Assembly: GCA_003526375.1 (NCBI GenBank)
Contig: DPDG01000116.1
Location: 6,067-70,066, forward strand
Direction of reading: 5' to 3'
Length of the DNA stretch: 64,000 bases
Source: Lentisphaeria bacterium
Lineage (GTDB): Bacteria; Verrucomicrobiota; Lentisphaeria; Victivallales; UBA1829
The notes beneath the pieces are model-generated. The model worked only from the letters and a program-made list of their open reading frames with translations, made no database searches and had not been told where the DNA came from. This document shows positions 1 through 9,122 of the stretch, in pieces (the first letter of the stretch is position 1; each line of letters begins with the position of its first letter). Made by a program: the position numbers and the translations under genes.

Positions 1-108
1 GTATTCGGATAAATACGCAGGTAAATAACCATTTCCGCTTATTCTTCATTTGAATCTGCCTCCGTTATACCACCATCATATCGAATCTGACACGACCTTT
101 TTCATCTG

Positions 109-996
109 CTATAATGCAAGGCAGGCCATGCCCGCAATGCAAAGGGCAAGCCCTGCCCAGCCGCCTGCGGAAAGACGCTCTTTCCTGAAATTCATGCAGT
201 AAATGAAAAACAGCATGATACACGTTCCACATGCCGCCGGATAAGCCGTGCCGGAACTGTTCGCTTCATAAAGACTGTCAATAGCACAATAAATGCAAAT
301 TTGTCCGAGGCAGACAAATCCCCCGTAGACCAGCGCCGGTTTCCATACCGGACGCATTGGCGGACATCCTTTCGCGAACAGAAAAAACAGCCATATTACG
401 CCGGTCAGGGAATACAGAGGAACACGCCATGTCAGCGCCGCGCCGGATAAGCCGGACATTTTCGACGGAAACATGGACAGAGTCTGCTGGATTCCGACAA
501 GAACAAATGCAAGCGATATCCAGCGGATGAATTTTCCCATGCCGCCGCCCGCCGCATCTTCTCTCTGCCGCGCGGCGCCGAGCAGGATCAGGCTTGCGGC
601 GAGCAGAACCATGCCGCCGGTCCGCCACAGGGTAACACGGTCTCCGAACCACAGCATCCCCGCAAGAAACGGGCAGAGCATCGCGGACTGCACAATGCAC
701 CAGCCGATCCCGTGGTATCCGTATTCCATCGCTTTTTTCATGGAGAGAAATCCGAACAGCCCCGCAAAACCGGAAGGCAGCATCACTCCCGCCACCGCAA
801 GAATCTCACTCCGCGGAGCCGCCTCCGGCGGTGCACTGATCCAGACAAAACCGGCGACAGCCAGACTGCTCAGAAACATGAACGGATAAAAAGACTCCCC
901 TTTCTCCGTTCCTTTGCTGTAACAGATGCCGACCGCCCCCCAGCATATCCCCGCCAGCAGAGTGAAAAACAATCCCCGGTAAAGAAAATCCTGCAC
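109..996 (-). CDS. EamA/DMT-family drug/metabolite transporter
   Basis: This is a polytopic inner-membrane protein of about 295 residues with roughly ten hydrophobic segments and almost no soluble part, the size and pattern of the EamA (DMT) transporter family; the substrate cannot be read from sequence. It opens with a helix containing FTLLAGICWG and ends in a hydrophobic helix. An open frame begins with GTG at 1002, but the AGGAG motif then lies only one base away. The second GTG at 996 has the same motif at seven bases and is preferred. It is divergent from the AraC regulator at 1119, which may control it. A TTGCAA-16-TATAGT promoter lies upstream (1060 to 1033 on this strand). Confidence 0.8.
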   Translation of the reverse strand: MQDFLYRGLFFTLLAGICWGAVGICYSKGTEKGESFYPFMFLSSLAVAGFVWISAPPEAAPRSEILAVAGVMLPSGFAGLFGFLSMKKAMEYGYHGIGWCIVQSAMLCPFLAGMLWFGDRVTLWRTGGMVLLAASLILLGAARQREDAAGGGMGKFIRWISLAFVLVGIQQTLSMFPSKMSGLSGAALTWRVPLYSLTGVIWLFFLFAKGCPPMRPVWKPALVYGGFVCLGQICIYCAIDSLYEANSSGTAYPAACGTCIMLFFIYCMNFRKERLSAGGWAGLALCIAGMACLAL

Positions 997-1032
997 TTGC
1001 ACGCTCCTGTAAAAATTATATTGCCTGATTTT

Positions 1033-1060
1033 ACTATACGGGGAAGTTATAAATTTGCAA
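1033..1060 (-). promoter_or_regulatory. Sigma70-type promoter of the EamA transporter
   Basis: Read on the minus strand, TTGCAA (1060-1055), a 16-base spacer and TATAGT (1038-1033) stand about 37 bases ahead of the GTG start. The A/T-rich stretch up to 1118 should also hold the promoter of the divergent AraC gene; a dyad TTTTAT-AG-ATAAAA at 1079-1092 may be part of a shared control site. Confidence 0.45.
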
Positions 1061-1118
1061 TTTCATCTTCAAACAGTATTTTATAGATAAAACTAAAAAA
1101 TTATAAAAAAGCATTCTC

Positions 1119-1931
1119 ATGAATCTTTCCATGCTCCATATCGGACTCTATCAGCGCCCGGAGACCAATCTCCAGACGACGCACTCCGTTTTCCTGGGAC
1201 TTTATCTCTCCGGTTTGAACTATGAGAGATTCCGCGGCACTTCCGGCGGTCAACTGATTTCAGAAGTGGAGGATGTCAAGGTCCCGGCGCTCACATTGAT
1301 TCCCCCGAATGTCAGAATTGAGTTTCAATGCGGGCAGAAACGGGAAAACTGGGTCATCCAATGTTCCCTGCCGGAGCTCCATTACGAGGCGGGAAATTCC
1401 TTCACGGTGCTTCATGACCACGGACACTCGTTCCGGCTCCCGTTCCGGACGCCGCTCACAGTGGAAAAGGCGCACAGACTGCGGGAAAAATTCAAGATGA
1501 TTCAGGAGAACTACCAGACGGGGCTGCCGGAAAACATCTTCTGCGCGGAAACCGTCGCCTCCACCCTGTTAGCCGACATCATACTGGCACAGGAAAAGGA
1601 AAAAATCGTGACGGCTGCGGAAAAATTTAAAAATATGATTGACCGGGACTCCTGTTTCAGAAAAACACTTGCGGAGCTAAGCCGTGAAGCGCAATGCAGC
1701 GCCGGACACATTCGCAAACTGTTTGTGAAACAATACCTGATCGAACCGGGAGAATACCGCGCGCGCCTGCGTCTGCGCCGGATCATGCACTATATCGAAC
1801 AGACCGACCTGAGCCTCAAGGAAATCGCGGATCAGGTCGGCATGAAACATGTGACGCATCTGCACCTGTTCCTCAGGGAACGCTGCGGCACGACTCCGCG
1901 AATGCTGTTGAAACAGTATCGCGGAGAATAA
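1119..1931 (+). CDS. AraC-family transcriptional regulator
   Basis: A 270-residue regulator. The C-terminal ~95 residues form a double helix-turn-helix of the AraC/XylS type: the first around LAELSREAQCSAGHIRKLF, the second around LSLKEIADQVGMKHVTHLHLF, then the usual GTTPRMLLKQYR end. The N-terminal ~170 residues should be a cupin-like sensing domain but show no strong motif. No good Shine-Dalgarno precedes the ATG at 1119 or the in-frame ATG at 1131, so the exact start is uncertain. It is divergent from the EamA transporter and its 3' end almost meets the opposing DUF4838 gene, so the transporter is the likely target. Confidence 0.85.
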   Translation: MNLSMLHIGLYQRPETNLQTTHSVFLGLYLSGLNYERFRGTSGGQLISEVEDVKVPALTLIPPNVRIEFQCGQKRENWVIQCSLPELHYEAGNSFTVLHDHGHSFRLPFRTPLTVEKAHRLREKFKMIQENYQTGLPENIFCAETVASTLLADIILAQEKEKIVTAAEKFKNMIDRDSCFRKTLAELSREAQCSAGHIRKLFVKQYLIEPGEYRARLRLRRIMHYIEQTDLSLKEIADQVGMKHVTHLHLFLRERCGTTPRMLLKQYRGE

Positions 1932-1937
1932 ATCCGC

Positions 1938-2888
1938 TTACGAATCGAATTCATTCAGGACATCGGCATAAATCCGCAGTTCCTCGTCGCCGCAGCTCCG
2001 GAAATATTCGCCGTCCATATAAACGGCAAAGGTTGTGAACCGGCTGATACCGAGGCTCATATATGCTTCGATATCGCGTCTCAGGACATCGCGGAACAGT
2101 ACCGGCTTTACTGCCGGTTTTTTATAATGACTGTAAAAAGAAACATCCAGCCAGTATTCCAGAATATGAGTTTTTTCCGGTGCAAACAGATTCAGATGAC
2201 GTTTGAGCGAATTCCAGTAAACGCGGTTGACGGCACAGTCCGGGTCATTGATCGCGTGGCGGGGACAGCGGGTTATCGGAGCGAATTCCAGAAACACACC
2301 CTCCGCCGGCTCGACTTTCTCCGGCATTTCATAGTGGTTCAGATAAGCGAGATACGCCAGTTCCGCCTGCGGGTCCGCCTCGCGGAGAGCCTTCGCCATC
2401 GCATTCACGGAAGCCAGATTCTGATCCGACACGGTCATGCCGGAACATGCGGGGCAATGACACCAGCCGCCATGAAAATCACAGCTCCAGAAATAATGCC
2501 GGTGTGTGGACGGCACCAGCTTTTCCGCCAGATTCACCGCGTTCGAGGCAAGCAGTTCCGCGACATCGGGATTGGAAATGCACCAGTTCCCTTTCTCACG
2601 GCGCTCGCCTGAAATACAGTGCATCGGGAAATATTCCGGATGCGTTTTGAAAAGGGAACGGTCCAGCAGTGAATCCGCGGCATGGTCTTCATATTCCAGG
2701 TCGAGCCCGGCATCAGCCACCCGTTTCCGGAACTCCTCCTTTGCATAGTCGCCAAGCACCGCCGTCACGTCATGGCTCGCACCGCCGCCGGAATGAAGTC
2801 CGAGCGTATTCAGACCGAGTTCTTTCATTTTTGCGATCCAGTCAACTCCGTTGAAGTCTTCCGGTGTAATCACAAGGCCTTTTTTCAT
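1938..2888 (-). CDS. Stand-alone DUF4838 (glycosidase-like) protein, no signal peptide
   Basis: This 316-residue protein has no signal peptide or membrane segment and is essentially only the DUF4838 core, a TIM-barrel-like domain found in putative glycoside hydrolases. It shares landmarks with the two large secreted homologues in this window (17029 and 52983): HPEYFPMHCISGERR followed by CISNP, then a CxCxxC motif (CHCPAC, near residue 145). Its lack of a signal suggests it acts on imported or intracellular sugar compounds. The start is well set by AAAGGAG eleven bases upstream, and a TATAAT (+ strand 2930-2935) lies ahead of it. It is divergent from the AraC gene at 2978, the probable regulator. 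Reaction and substrate are unknown. Confidence 0.7.
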   Translation of the reverse strand: MKKGLVITPEDFNGVDWIAKMKELGLNTLGLHSGGGASHDVTAVLGDYAKEEFRKRVADAGLDLEYEDHAADSLLDRSLFKTHPEYFPMHCISGERREKGNWCISNPDVAELLASNAVNLAEKLVPSTHRHYFWSCDFHGGWCHCPACSGMTVSDQNLASVNAMAKALREADPQAELAYLAYLNHYEMPEKVEPAEGVFLEFAPITRCPRHAINDPDCAVNRVYWNSLKRHLNLFAPEKTHILEYWLDVSFYSHYKKPAVKPVLFRDVLRRDIEAYMSLGISRFTTFAVYMDGEYFRSCGDEELRIYADVLNEFDS

Positions 2889-2977
2889 CGTTGTTTTCTC
2901 CTTTCAGCGTTTGAAATTCCACACCGGACATTATACAATAAAAAAGAGGTTCCGGAAATAGGGAAAATATAAAAAAG

Positions 2978-3808
2978 ATGAGTATTATACGCAAATTCGA
3001 TCAATTTAATGAAGAATGTGTCGTGGCATTCTCCTCCGAAGGGGATGAACGGCTCCATATGCCGTTGTGCGGAATCACGCGCTGCCTTCCGGGATACCGG
3101 ATCCGCAGAAACATTTCACGGGAGTATGTCTTCGAGTATATCATCCGCGGGAAAGGAGTCTACCGGACGGGAGAACAGGTGTTTTATCCGGAGGCGGACG
3201 ACATTTATATCGCTCACGCCGGAAGCACGCATGAATACCATACGGACAATTCGGACTGCTGGGAGAAAATATGGTTCAATGTGCAGGGTTCCCTCGCTGC
3301 GGAACTGATGCATTCCTATCGTCTTGACGATGTGTATTATCTGCATGAAAGCGGGCTGCATGATCTTTTTGCGGAAAGCCTTGCCTGCATGCGGAAAAAT
3401 CTGGAAAACGCACACGAAGCGGCAACCATGACGGTGCACCGGCTGATTTACCACATCAGCCGTCAGTATCACGGCGCCGGAACGGGAAAGAATCCTCTGG
3501 CTTTGGAAATGAAACGGTGGATGGACCAGAAAATCTGCGCTCCGGTCAGCCTCGAAGAAATGAGCCGGCGCTTCGGGTTCTCCGTCTCGCAGACGATCCG
3601 TATCTTTCAGCAGGAGTATGATGAAACACCCTACCGTTATTTTCTGAAAAAGAAACTGGAACTCGCCATGCTGATGCTTCGCAATACACGGAAGACAATC
3701 AAGGAAATCGCTTTCGAGCTGAACTTCTCCGATCCCTACTACTTTTCCAATCTTTTCAAGCGCAAATACGGCATTTCCCCGCGCAAAGCAAGGGAAGACG
3801 GTCCTTGA
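2978..3808 (+). CDS. AraC-family regulator with cupin sensor domain
   Basis: A 276-residue AraC/XylS regulator. Residues ~30-130 resemble the AraC-type arabinose-binding/cupin domain (REYVFEYIIRGKGVYRTG, then the conserved PGDxYIAHAGSTHEY-like turn). Residues ~170-275 hold two helix-turn-helix units (VSLEEMSRRFGFSVSQTIRIF and IKEIAFELNFSDPYYFSNLF) and end with the classic FKRKYGISPRKAR. The ATG at 2978 has only a weak purine-rich leader. It is divergent from the DUF4838 gene (1938-2888) and followed by the unrecognised gene at 3951; all three probably form one carbohydrate-response unit. Confidence 0.88.
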   Translation: MSIIRKFDQFNEECVVAFSSEGDERLHMPLCGITRCLPGYRIRRNISREYVFEYIIRGKGVYRTGEQVFYPEADDIYIAHAGSTHEYHTDNSDCWEKIWFNVQGSLAAELMHSYRLDDVYYLHESGLHDLFAESLACMRKNLENAHEAATMTVHRLIYHISRQYHGAGTGKNPLALEMKRWMDQKICAPVSLEEMSRRFGFSVSQTIRIFQQEYDETPYRYFLKKKLELAMLMLRNTRKTIKEIAFELNFSDPYYFSNLFKRKYGISPRKAREDGP

Positions 3809-3950
3809 CCGCCACAAAAGGGCGCAGAGGCAAGAATCATCACTTTTGTTAAAGAAAAGGTTCTTTCTGTTGTTTTTTAATCTATAATTCCGCATATAAT
3901 AACAGGAGGTCGGAACGATAAACTTTCCGCATAAATGCAGGAGACGAAAA

Positions 3951-4769
3951 ATGAAACTGAAAGAATGTTTCTGGCTCTGGGGCCAGGACACCATGTCGCA
4001 TCAGAGGGCACTGGGAAATGCAAAATGGAAACTGCCGGACGGCAATCAGCTTGATCCGGCGGCAGGAGCGGAATATCTCGGAATCCCGAATGTCTGCCGG
4101 GTCGTGATGTGCGGCAGTCCGCAGCCGCCGTTCGATGACGAAAGCAGAAAGCTCGCCGCCATGCACAAGGTGGTCTGGTCGGCAATCGGAGACTCCGGCT
4201 CCACCAGAAACGACAAGGAAACCGATCTGGAGGAAGTTCTCCGCCAGGCAAAACTCTTTCCGAATGTGAAAGGCGCGGTCTTCGATGATTTCTTCGGGCA
4301 CTTTCTCCAGCCGGAGGAACACTGGGCACGTTATTCCGTCGGGGACGTTCTCAAAATCAGAGAGAAACTTCACAATGCGCAGAACGGTCCGCTGGACCTG
4401 TGGGTCGTCTGGTATAAACGGGGGCTGGAATATCCGATCGACGATTATCTGAAAGCATTCGACGTCATCACCTACTGGAACATGGAGACGCCCGCGGAGC
4501 ACGCGGAACTTCAGGATGATCTGGCAAGAATGGTCGAGCGCACTCCGGGCAAACGCCGCCTGACCGGCTGTTATATCTGGAACTATGGGGCGGGCAGGCC
4601 GCTTACCGTTCCGGAAATCCGGTTTGAATGCGAATCTTTCCATGACATGATCAAAAAGGGAAAGTCGGAAGGAATCATCTTCTGTTCCAACTGCTGCGCC
4701 GACATCGGCGGCCCCGCGGTGGAATGGCTGCGAGGCTGGATCAGGGAAGCCGGAGAAGAGGAAATCTGA
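3951..4769 (+). CDS. Unrecognised soluble protein, possibly TIM-barrel glycosidase-like
   Basis: A 272-residue protein without signal peptide or membrane segments; I do not recognise a named family. Alternating strand/helix segments with motifs such as VKGAVFDDFFGHFL (near residue 100), LDLWVVWYKRGLEYPIDDYL and ITYWNMETP resemble (beta/alpha)8 barrels of glycoside-hydrolase type, with acidic residues at strand ends. The C-terminal GIIFCSNCCADIGGPAVEWL is rich in cysteine. GCAGGAGACGAAAA gives a good ribosome site for ATG 3951. Two TATAAT-like boxes lie at about 3880-3900. It follows an AraC gene and sits near a stand-alone DUF4838 gene, so a role in intracellular glycan breakdown is a reasonable guess. 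Confidence 0.5.
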   Translation: MKLKECFWLWGQDTMSHQRALGNAKWKLPDGNQLDPAAGAEYLGIPNVCRVVMCGSPQPPFDDESRKLAAMHKVVWSAIGDSGSTRNDKETDLEEVLRQAKLFPNVKGAVFDDFFGHFLQPEEHWARYSVGDVLKIREKLHNAQNGPLDLWVVWYKRGLEYPIDDYLKAFDVITYWNMETPAEHAELQDDLARMVERTPGKRRLTGCYIWNYGAGRPLTVPEIRFECESFHDMIKKGKSEGIIFCSNCCADIGGPAVEWLRGWIREAGEEEI

Positions 4770-4851
4770 ACACCGCAACCGGGTTCAAAACGTTTTTTCC
4801 AAGCGCCTGCCGTTACTGTCCACCCTGAATTTCTGTCTGATGCAGCGTCAT

Positions 4852-4898
4852 AAAAAAACGGCGCATCCGGAAGTGTGGAGGTTCTTCCGGATACGCCG
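4852..4898 (-). terminator. Intrinsic terminator of the hmuTUVS operon
   Basis: On the minus strand a 15-bp stem (arms 4884-4898 and 4859-4873, one G-U pair) with a 10-base loop is followed at once by seven T (4858-4852). It starts 19 bases after the hmuS stop. The A/T tract lies only on that side, so the structure serves the minus strand; the converging gene at 3951-4769 has no T-tail of its own. Confidence 0.85.
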
Positions 4899-4916
4899 CA
4901 CGGGGTGGCAAGTATT

Positions 4917-7900
4917 TTAACGGTCTTCCGCTCTCCTCCGGTATTTGCCGATCAGAAAGGCAGCCGTAACCAGAACGACCAGCGAAATCAGCAGAATCAC
5001 TGCATTGCGCCTGCTGAGCTTCGACTCCGTCTTTTCCTGCTGAATGACCTGCTCCTTGAGCTTCATTCCCTCCACCTGCTCACTCTTTTTATCCTGAGCG
5101 GAGGCAGGCGCGGCGGACGGAGTTCTCACTTTTCTGATTTCATCATTGTAAGACTGTTTCGCCCGGACATCGGAAAGCTTTGCGTCGATGAACTCCTTGA
5201 GTTTGGCATTGTTACAGACAAATCCGCTGCATGCCGCGCCGTGGTTCTTCACAAGCTCGGCGTGAAGTTCCGCAAGCTGCCTGAGCGTCGCCGCATCCGT
5301 CTTCCAGAGCCCTTTGCGCGCAGTTTCCATCATTACGGCGGTGATCTCCTGAAGCGCGTACGGATTCTTGGATTCGAAATATTTCTTCATGTCCAGATTG
5401 TATTTGTCATCCACGAAAACGGCTTTGTATTCATCGAAAAGATGATCCTTGAGCATATCCGGCTTCATCACTTTCCAGCCGTAACTGTTGCGCAGGACTT
5501 CCGCAAAAGTCCCGGCTCCTCCGGGACCTTCCTTCATCATCTCTTTGAGGTATTTCGGATTCAGCACCGTGCTTCTCGCCTCGACCATCGCCGCTTCGCC
5601 CGCCTCCTGAATCCTGGCGCGCCCGGGCGTGCGCAGATCATTGAAATAAGTATCCGGTTCCTTTCCGGTCACATTTTTTACCGCCAGATTCATGCCGCCC
5701 ATGAATTCATAGACATGGTCAAGAGAAAGTGGTCCCCACGAATTCGAGGAACGCGGCTGAACCACGGTATCCGTGTTCTGCATCGCCGCCTTGAACACGC
5801 CGGGAATGGATTCTCCCCAGTGATCCTCGGTGTAAAGCGCTCCCATATTGTTCAGATACAGGTCAGCAATCACTTTGGAATCCTCCCATTTGTCGCCGGA
5901 CTGCACCATACCGGTCACGCCGGTTCCGAAATTGCCGTTGACTCCGCCGAAAATACGGGCGTCGGCAAGGCTTTTCGCCTGTTCGGGGGACATGCCTCCT
6001 GCAATCAGCTCGCGTATGACGGTCTCGGAACCTTTCCGCACAAAGTTGTCATACTGCCCTTTCGGCGCCGTGCCCGCCAGCTTGACCGCTTTGTCGATCA
6101 GACGCATCCGGCTGGTGGCGGCGCCGCGGAACTGTCCCGACGTCTGCACAAGCACGTCAATGCGCGGACGCCTGAGCACCTCATCGGGAATCAGTCTGAC
6201 ATCCTGCACCCTGCCTCTGGAATCCCAGACCGGTTCCACTCCGAGCAGGAAGAAAATCTCTCCGATATTCGTTCCCTTGCTCCGGATGAACTCACCGCCC
6301 CAGAGCGTGAACGCGACCTTTTCCGGATATTTGCCGGTGCTCTTGAGCTTCGCCGCAATCAATGCCTCGCCCAGTTTCTTTCCGACGGCATAACTCTCTT
6401 TCGTCGGCGTCCGCTCAGGATCTATGCCGTAAAGATTGCGTCCCGTCGGAACCGTATCCGGATTGCCGACCGGATCGCCGCCGGGGGACGGGGCAAGATA
6501 TCCGCCGGAAAAAGCATTCACAATCGAATCCAGCTCATACTGTGTCGAAGCGATCAGCTCCCTGCGCACGCGCAGCGCGGACTGTATGGGATCGAACTTC
6601 GGTTTTTCCGGCATTCTTCCCATTCTCATCCCGCGGGAACGGCCGCCGCGCCCCATTCCCGCAGGGCGCATCCCGGAAGCGAACATCTTCATTGCGGCGC
6701 TCCGTTCCTCAGGCGTCATCTGTTCAAATGCGGCTCTCATCGCAGGCGGCATGCTTTCCAGCGCCTTTATCATCGCTTCCGGCGACATCGGGGCGCCGAA
6801 TGCCGTTTTCTTCCCCGGAACTTCAGGCTTCTTCGCCGTTTCCTTCGGAGGATTTCTGAAAGCCTCCTCAATCATCTTCCGTGCGGGCCTGATATAGTTG
6901 GCATCATAGAAAAGCGGCTTGTCACGCTGTTCTTCCTTCACCCTGCCCCGTTTCACATCCTCTTTGAAAAGCTGGTCCGCGACATGGTCGACGGACATCA
7001 GAAGCGCGGTCTCATCCGCCTGTTCCTTCGAGTAGGGACGACCGATCACGTAAAGTCCGCGGTTGACTTTCGCGCCGCCGATTTCATGCAGATGCTCATG
7101 CAGCCGTTCCAGATCCCCGTCCGTCAGTTTTCCTTTCGCGAACTCCGGGCTGAATTTGATGTCCTGATCAATCTTCTCCTTTTTCACCGAAGCGATAATC
7201 GACTTGCGGTATTCCTCCCTGAGCATCTCCGACTCAGCAGTTTCATACTCATCGATTTTCTTTTCCAGCTCGGCAAGCGGACCGTAGGAACCGGAATTCA
7301 TGAAAGGCGCGGTCAAATGGCTCACCATCGTGGCATAACTGCGACGCTTGGCGATCAGAGCCTCGCCGGGATTGTTGATGACATACAAGTAATAATGCGG
7401 CATTTCACCAATCAGCACGTCGGGCCAGTCGTAACTGGACAGCGCAACCTGTTTCCACGGAGTGAATTCCAGACTGCCGTGCGTGCCGAAGTGCATCAGA
7501 ACGTCCGCATTGAACTTATGCCGCAGCCAGAGATAAGTCGCCAGATAACTCAGCGGCGGAGCCTGTTTCACGCCGTGAATCAGCTTATTGGTGTCCTCGC
7601 CGTAGGCAGGCAGTCCCTGCGGCATCAGCACGATGTTGCCGAACTGAAGCTTGCCGAGCACGAGATACGGCTTTCCGTCACGCTCGACGCTCAGATATTT
7701 TCCCGGAAACTTGCCATACTGTTTCTCGACGCTTTCGAACAAATCAGCCGGAAGGCTTTTCCTGACCCAGGAAAGGTATTCCTCCTCTGAAATGAGTTCC
7801 GGATTGCCCTTTTTGATGAATTCCGACACCGCGCCTTCGGCATAAGTCCCGAAGACCGCCGCCTGTTCCTGCACCATACGGTTGAGTTCCGCGGGAGTCT

Positions 7901-9122
7901 CCGGCAGCGCTCCTGTCGTGAAACCGGCTTTCTGCAGATGCTTCAGGGTATTCAGCAGGGAATCCCCGACCTCGATTCCGCCGGCATTCATTGCATTTTT
8001 GCCGGGTCCCTTGTAATAGATGATGACGATCTTCTTTTCGGAATTCGGTTTCCGTTTCAGATCCAGCGTCTTGCGCACCATCGTGCAGAAACGCTCCAGA
8101 CGGTCCGGAATGATCCGGAACTCCTGAAGCCCGCGCGCATTCGGATAAAGCGCCGAAAGCACAAACGGCACCGCGCCGCCGTCCAGCTCAGGCATCGTCA
8201 CGCTCTGACTCAACATGCCTCCGGTCATCCCCCGCTGGTCTTTCAGATACTCATGATACGGCTGGCTGACCTTGATCGGGCAGAACAGCGGAATATTATA
8301 TTTTTTCAGAGCCGCGACCGCCGCATCGGGATCGTTCATCGAGAGCCTTCCGTGAGGCTGGTAAATAATCAAATCCGGCTTGATCTCCTCCAGCATGGAA
8401 AGGCGGCGCATCATGCCGGAGACGCCGACCACGTTGATATTGCGCTTTTCCAAAGCCGCAACCAGTGCCTTGAGATCTCCTCCGCCGTTGCCGGAGAGAA
8501 TGCAGACCGTCGGGTTTTCCCCGTTATATCTGCCGGATTCCTTATAGAATTTCAGGTATTCGGCATAGGTCGTGAAGACCGCATTCTCATCGGTATGGAA
8601 AAATGCGGAGGACGGAATATGTTTCGGCGGAAGCGGTTTTTCCGCGAACAGACGCCTGCCGTGAATCGCATAGCGCGTATAATTCATCAACTGCCGGAAA
8701 TTCTCCTTGCCGCCGTTCCCCATATAGGCGGCTACATTCTTCGTCTGCGCCTCCGTCAGAGTATTGAGACGCGTCTCGGCACGCGTTGACGCCGTCACAT
8801 AAACAGGCACGCCCCGCTTGATGAGTGCGTCAAGCTGTTCCTGCTGCTTCCCGGAAAACTGAAGCCCCATGCCGAAGAAATAGAGCACGTCATATTTGCG
8901 CAGCTCGTCGGGACTCGTCTTATCGCTCCACTTGACCGGAGTGATACGCACCATCGGATTGATTTTCTGGTCCATGTTTTCCGCGAGCATGTATTCCGGG
9001 TAATTGATCATGCCCACATGCGTCGGGGAACCGAAACGGTAAAGACCGAATGCAGCCGCCGCAGCCGCGATCACAAGAACGGCATAAAATACAATTTTTT
9101 TCCTTTTGTCGCTGAAACTCAT
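4917..9122 (-). CDS. hmuS: CobN/Mg-chelatase-family membrane-anchored protein, HmuS-like
   Basis: A 1401-residue CobN-family protein. CobN hallmarks are present: HFGTHGSLEFTP near residue 542, IGEMPHYYLYVINNPGEA just after, and LDHVYEFMGGMNLAVKNVTG near 1132-1150. Unlike cobaltochelatase CobN it has an N-terminal membrane anchor (residues ~9-29), a C-terminal membrane helix (~1379-1397) and a basic tail. This layout, and its coupling to ExbB-like and DUF2149 genes, matches HmuS of Bacteroidota hmu heme-uptake loci, which has been linked to removal of iron from heme. I infer heme or another tetrapyrrole as substrate, in or at the periplasm. A Met/Gly/Arg-rich insert covers ~774-840. The start overlaps the hmuV stop by ATGA. 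No other cobalamin genes are in the window. Confidence 0.8.
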   Translation of the reverse strand: MSFSDKRKKIVFYAVLVIAAAAAAFGLYRFGSPTHVGMINYPEYMLAENMDQKINPMVRITPVKWSDKTSPDELRKYDVLYFFGMGLQFSGKQQEQLDALIKRGVPVYVTASTRAETRLNTLTEAQTKNVAAYMGNGGKENFRQLMNYTRYAIHGRRLFAEKPLPPKHIPSSAFFHTDENAVFTTYAEYLKFYKESGRYNGENPTVCILSGNGGGDLKALVAALEKRNINVVGVSGMMRRLSMLEEIKPDLIIYQPHGRLSMNDPDAAVAALKKYNIPLFCPIKVSQPYHEYLKDQRGMTGGMLSQSVTMPELDGGAVPFVLSALYPNARGLQEFRIIPDRLERFCTMVRKTLDLKRKPNSEKKIVIIYYKGPGKNAMNAGGIEVGDSLLNTLKHLQKAGFTTGALPETPAELNRMVQEQAAVFGTYAEGAVSEFIKKGNPELISEEEYLSWVRKSLPADLFESVEKQYGKFPGKYLSVERDGKPYLVLGKLQFGNIVLMPQGLPAYGEDTNKLIHGVKQAPPLSYLATYLWLRHKFNADVLMHFGTHGSLEFTPWKQVALSSYDWPDVLIGEMPHYYLYVINNPGEALIAKRRSYATMVSHLTAPFMNSGSYGPLAELEKKIDEYETAESEMLREEYRKSIIASVKKEKIDQDIKFSPEFAKGKLTDGDLERLHEHLHEIGGAKVNRGLYVIGRPYSKEQADETALLMSVDHVADQLFKEDVKRGRVKEEQRDKPLFYDANYIRPARKMIEEAFRNPPKETAKKPEVPGKKTAFGAPMSPEAMIKALESMPPAMRAAFEQMTPEERSAAMKMFASGMRPAGMGRGGRSRGMRMGRMPEKPKFDPIQSALRVRRELIASTQYELDSIVNAFSGGYLAPSPGGDPVGNPDTVPTGRNLYGIDPERTPTKESYAVGKKLGEALIAAKLKSTGKYPEKVAFTLWGGEFIRSKGTNIGEIFFLLGVEPVWDSRGRVQDVRLIPDEVLRRPRIDVLVQTSGQFRGAATSRMRLIDKAVKLAGTAPKGQYDNFVRKGSETVIRELIAGGMSPEQAKSLADARIFGGVNGNFGTGVTGMVQSGDKWEDSKVIADLYLNNMGALYTEDHWGESIPGVFKAAMQNTDTVVQPRSSNSWGPLSLDHVYEFMGGMNLAVKNVTGKEPDTYFNDLRTPGRARIQEAGEAAMVEARSTVLNPKYLKEMMKEGPGGAGTFAEVLRNSYGWKVMKPDMLKDHLFDEYKAVFVDDKYNLDMKKYFESKNPYALQEITAVMMETARKGLWKTDAATLRQLAELHAELVKNHGAACSGFVCNNAKLKEFIDAKLSDVRAKQSYNDEIRKVRTPSAAPASAQDKKSEQVEGMKLKEQVIQQEKTESKLSRRNAVILLISLVVLVTAAFLIGKYRRRAEDR

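Noticed and set aside
1..108. Possible end of an upstream gene at the left edge
   Set aside because: All frames checked carry early stops and no recognisable protein end; nothing is supported.
4875..7790. 971-codon open frame on the plus strand
   Set aside because: Lies fully antisense to hmuS, whose CobN motifs are clear. The product is His/Arg-rich without domains; it reflects codon bias of the real strand.
4917..9122. Reading the CobN-family gene as aerobic cobaltochelatase of cobalamin synthesis
   Set aside because: No cob genes are nearby, the protein has two membrane anchors, and it is coupled to ExbB-like and DUF2149 genes as in hmu loci.
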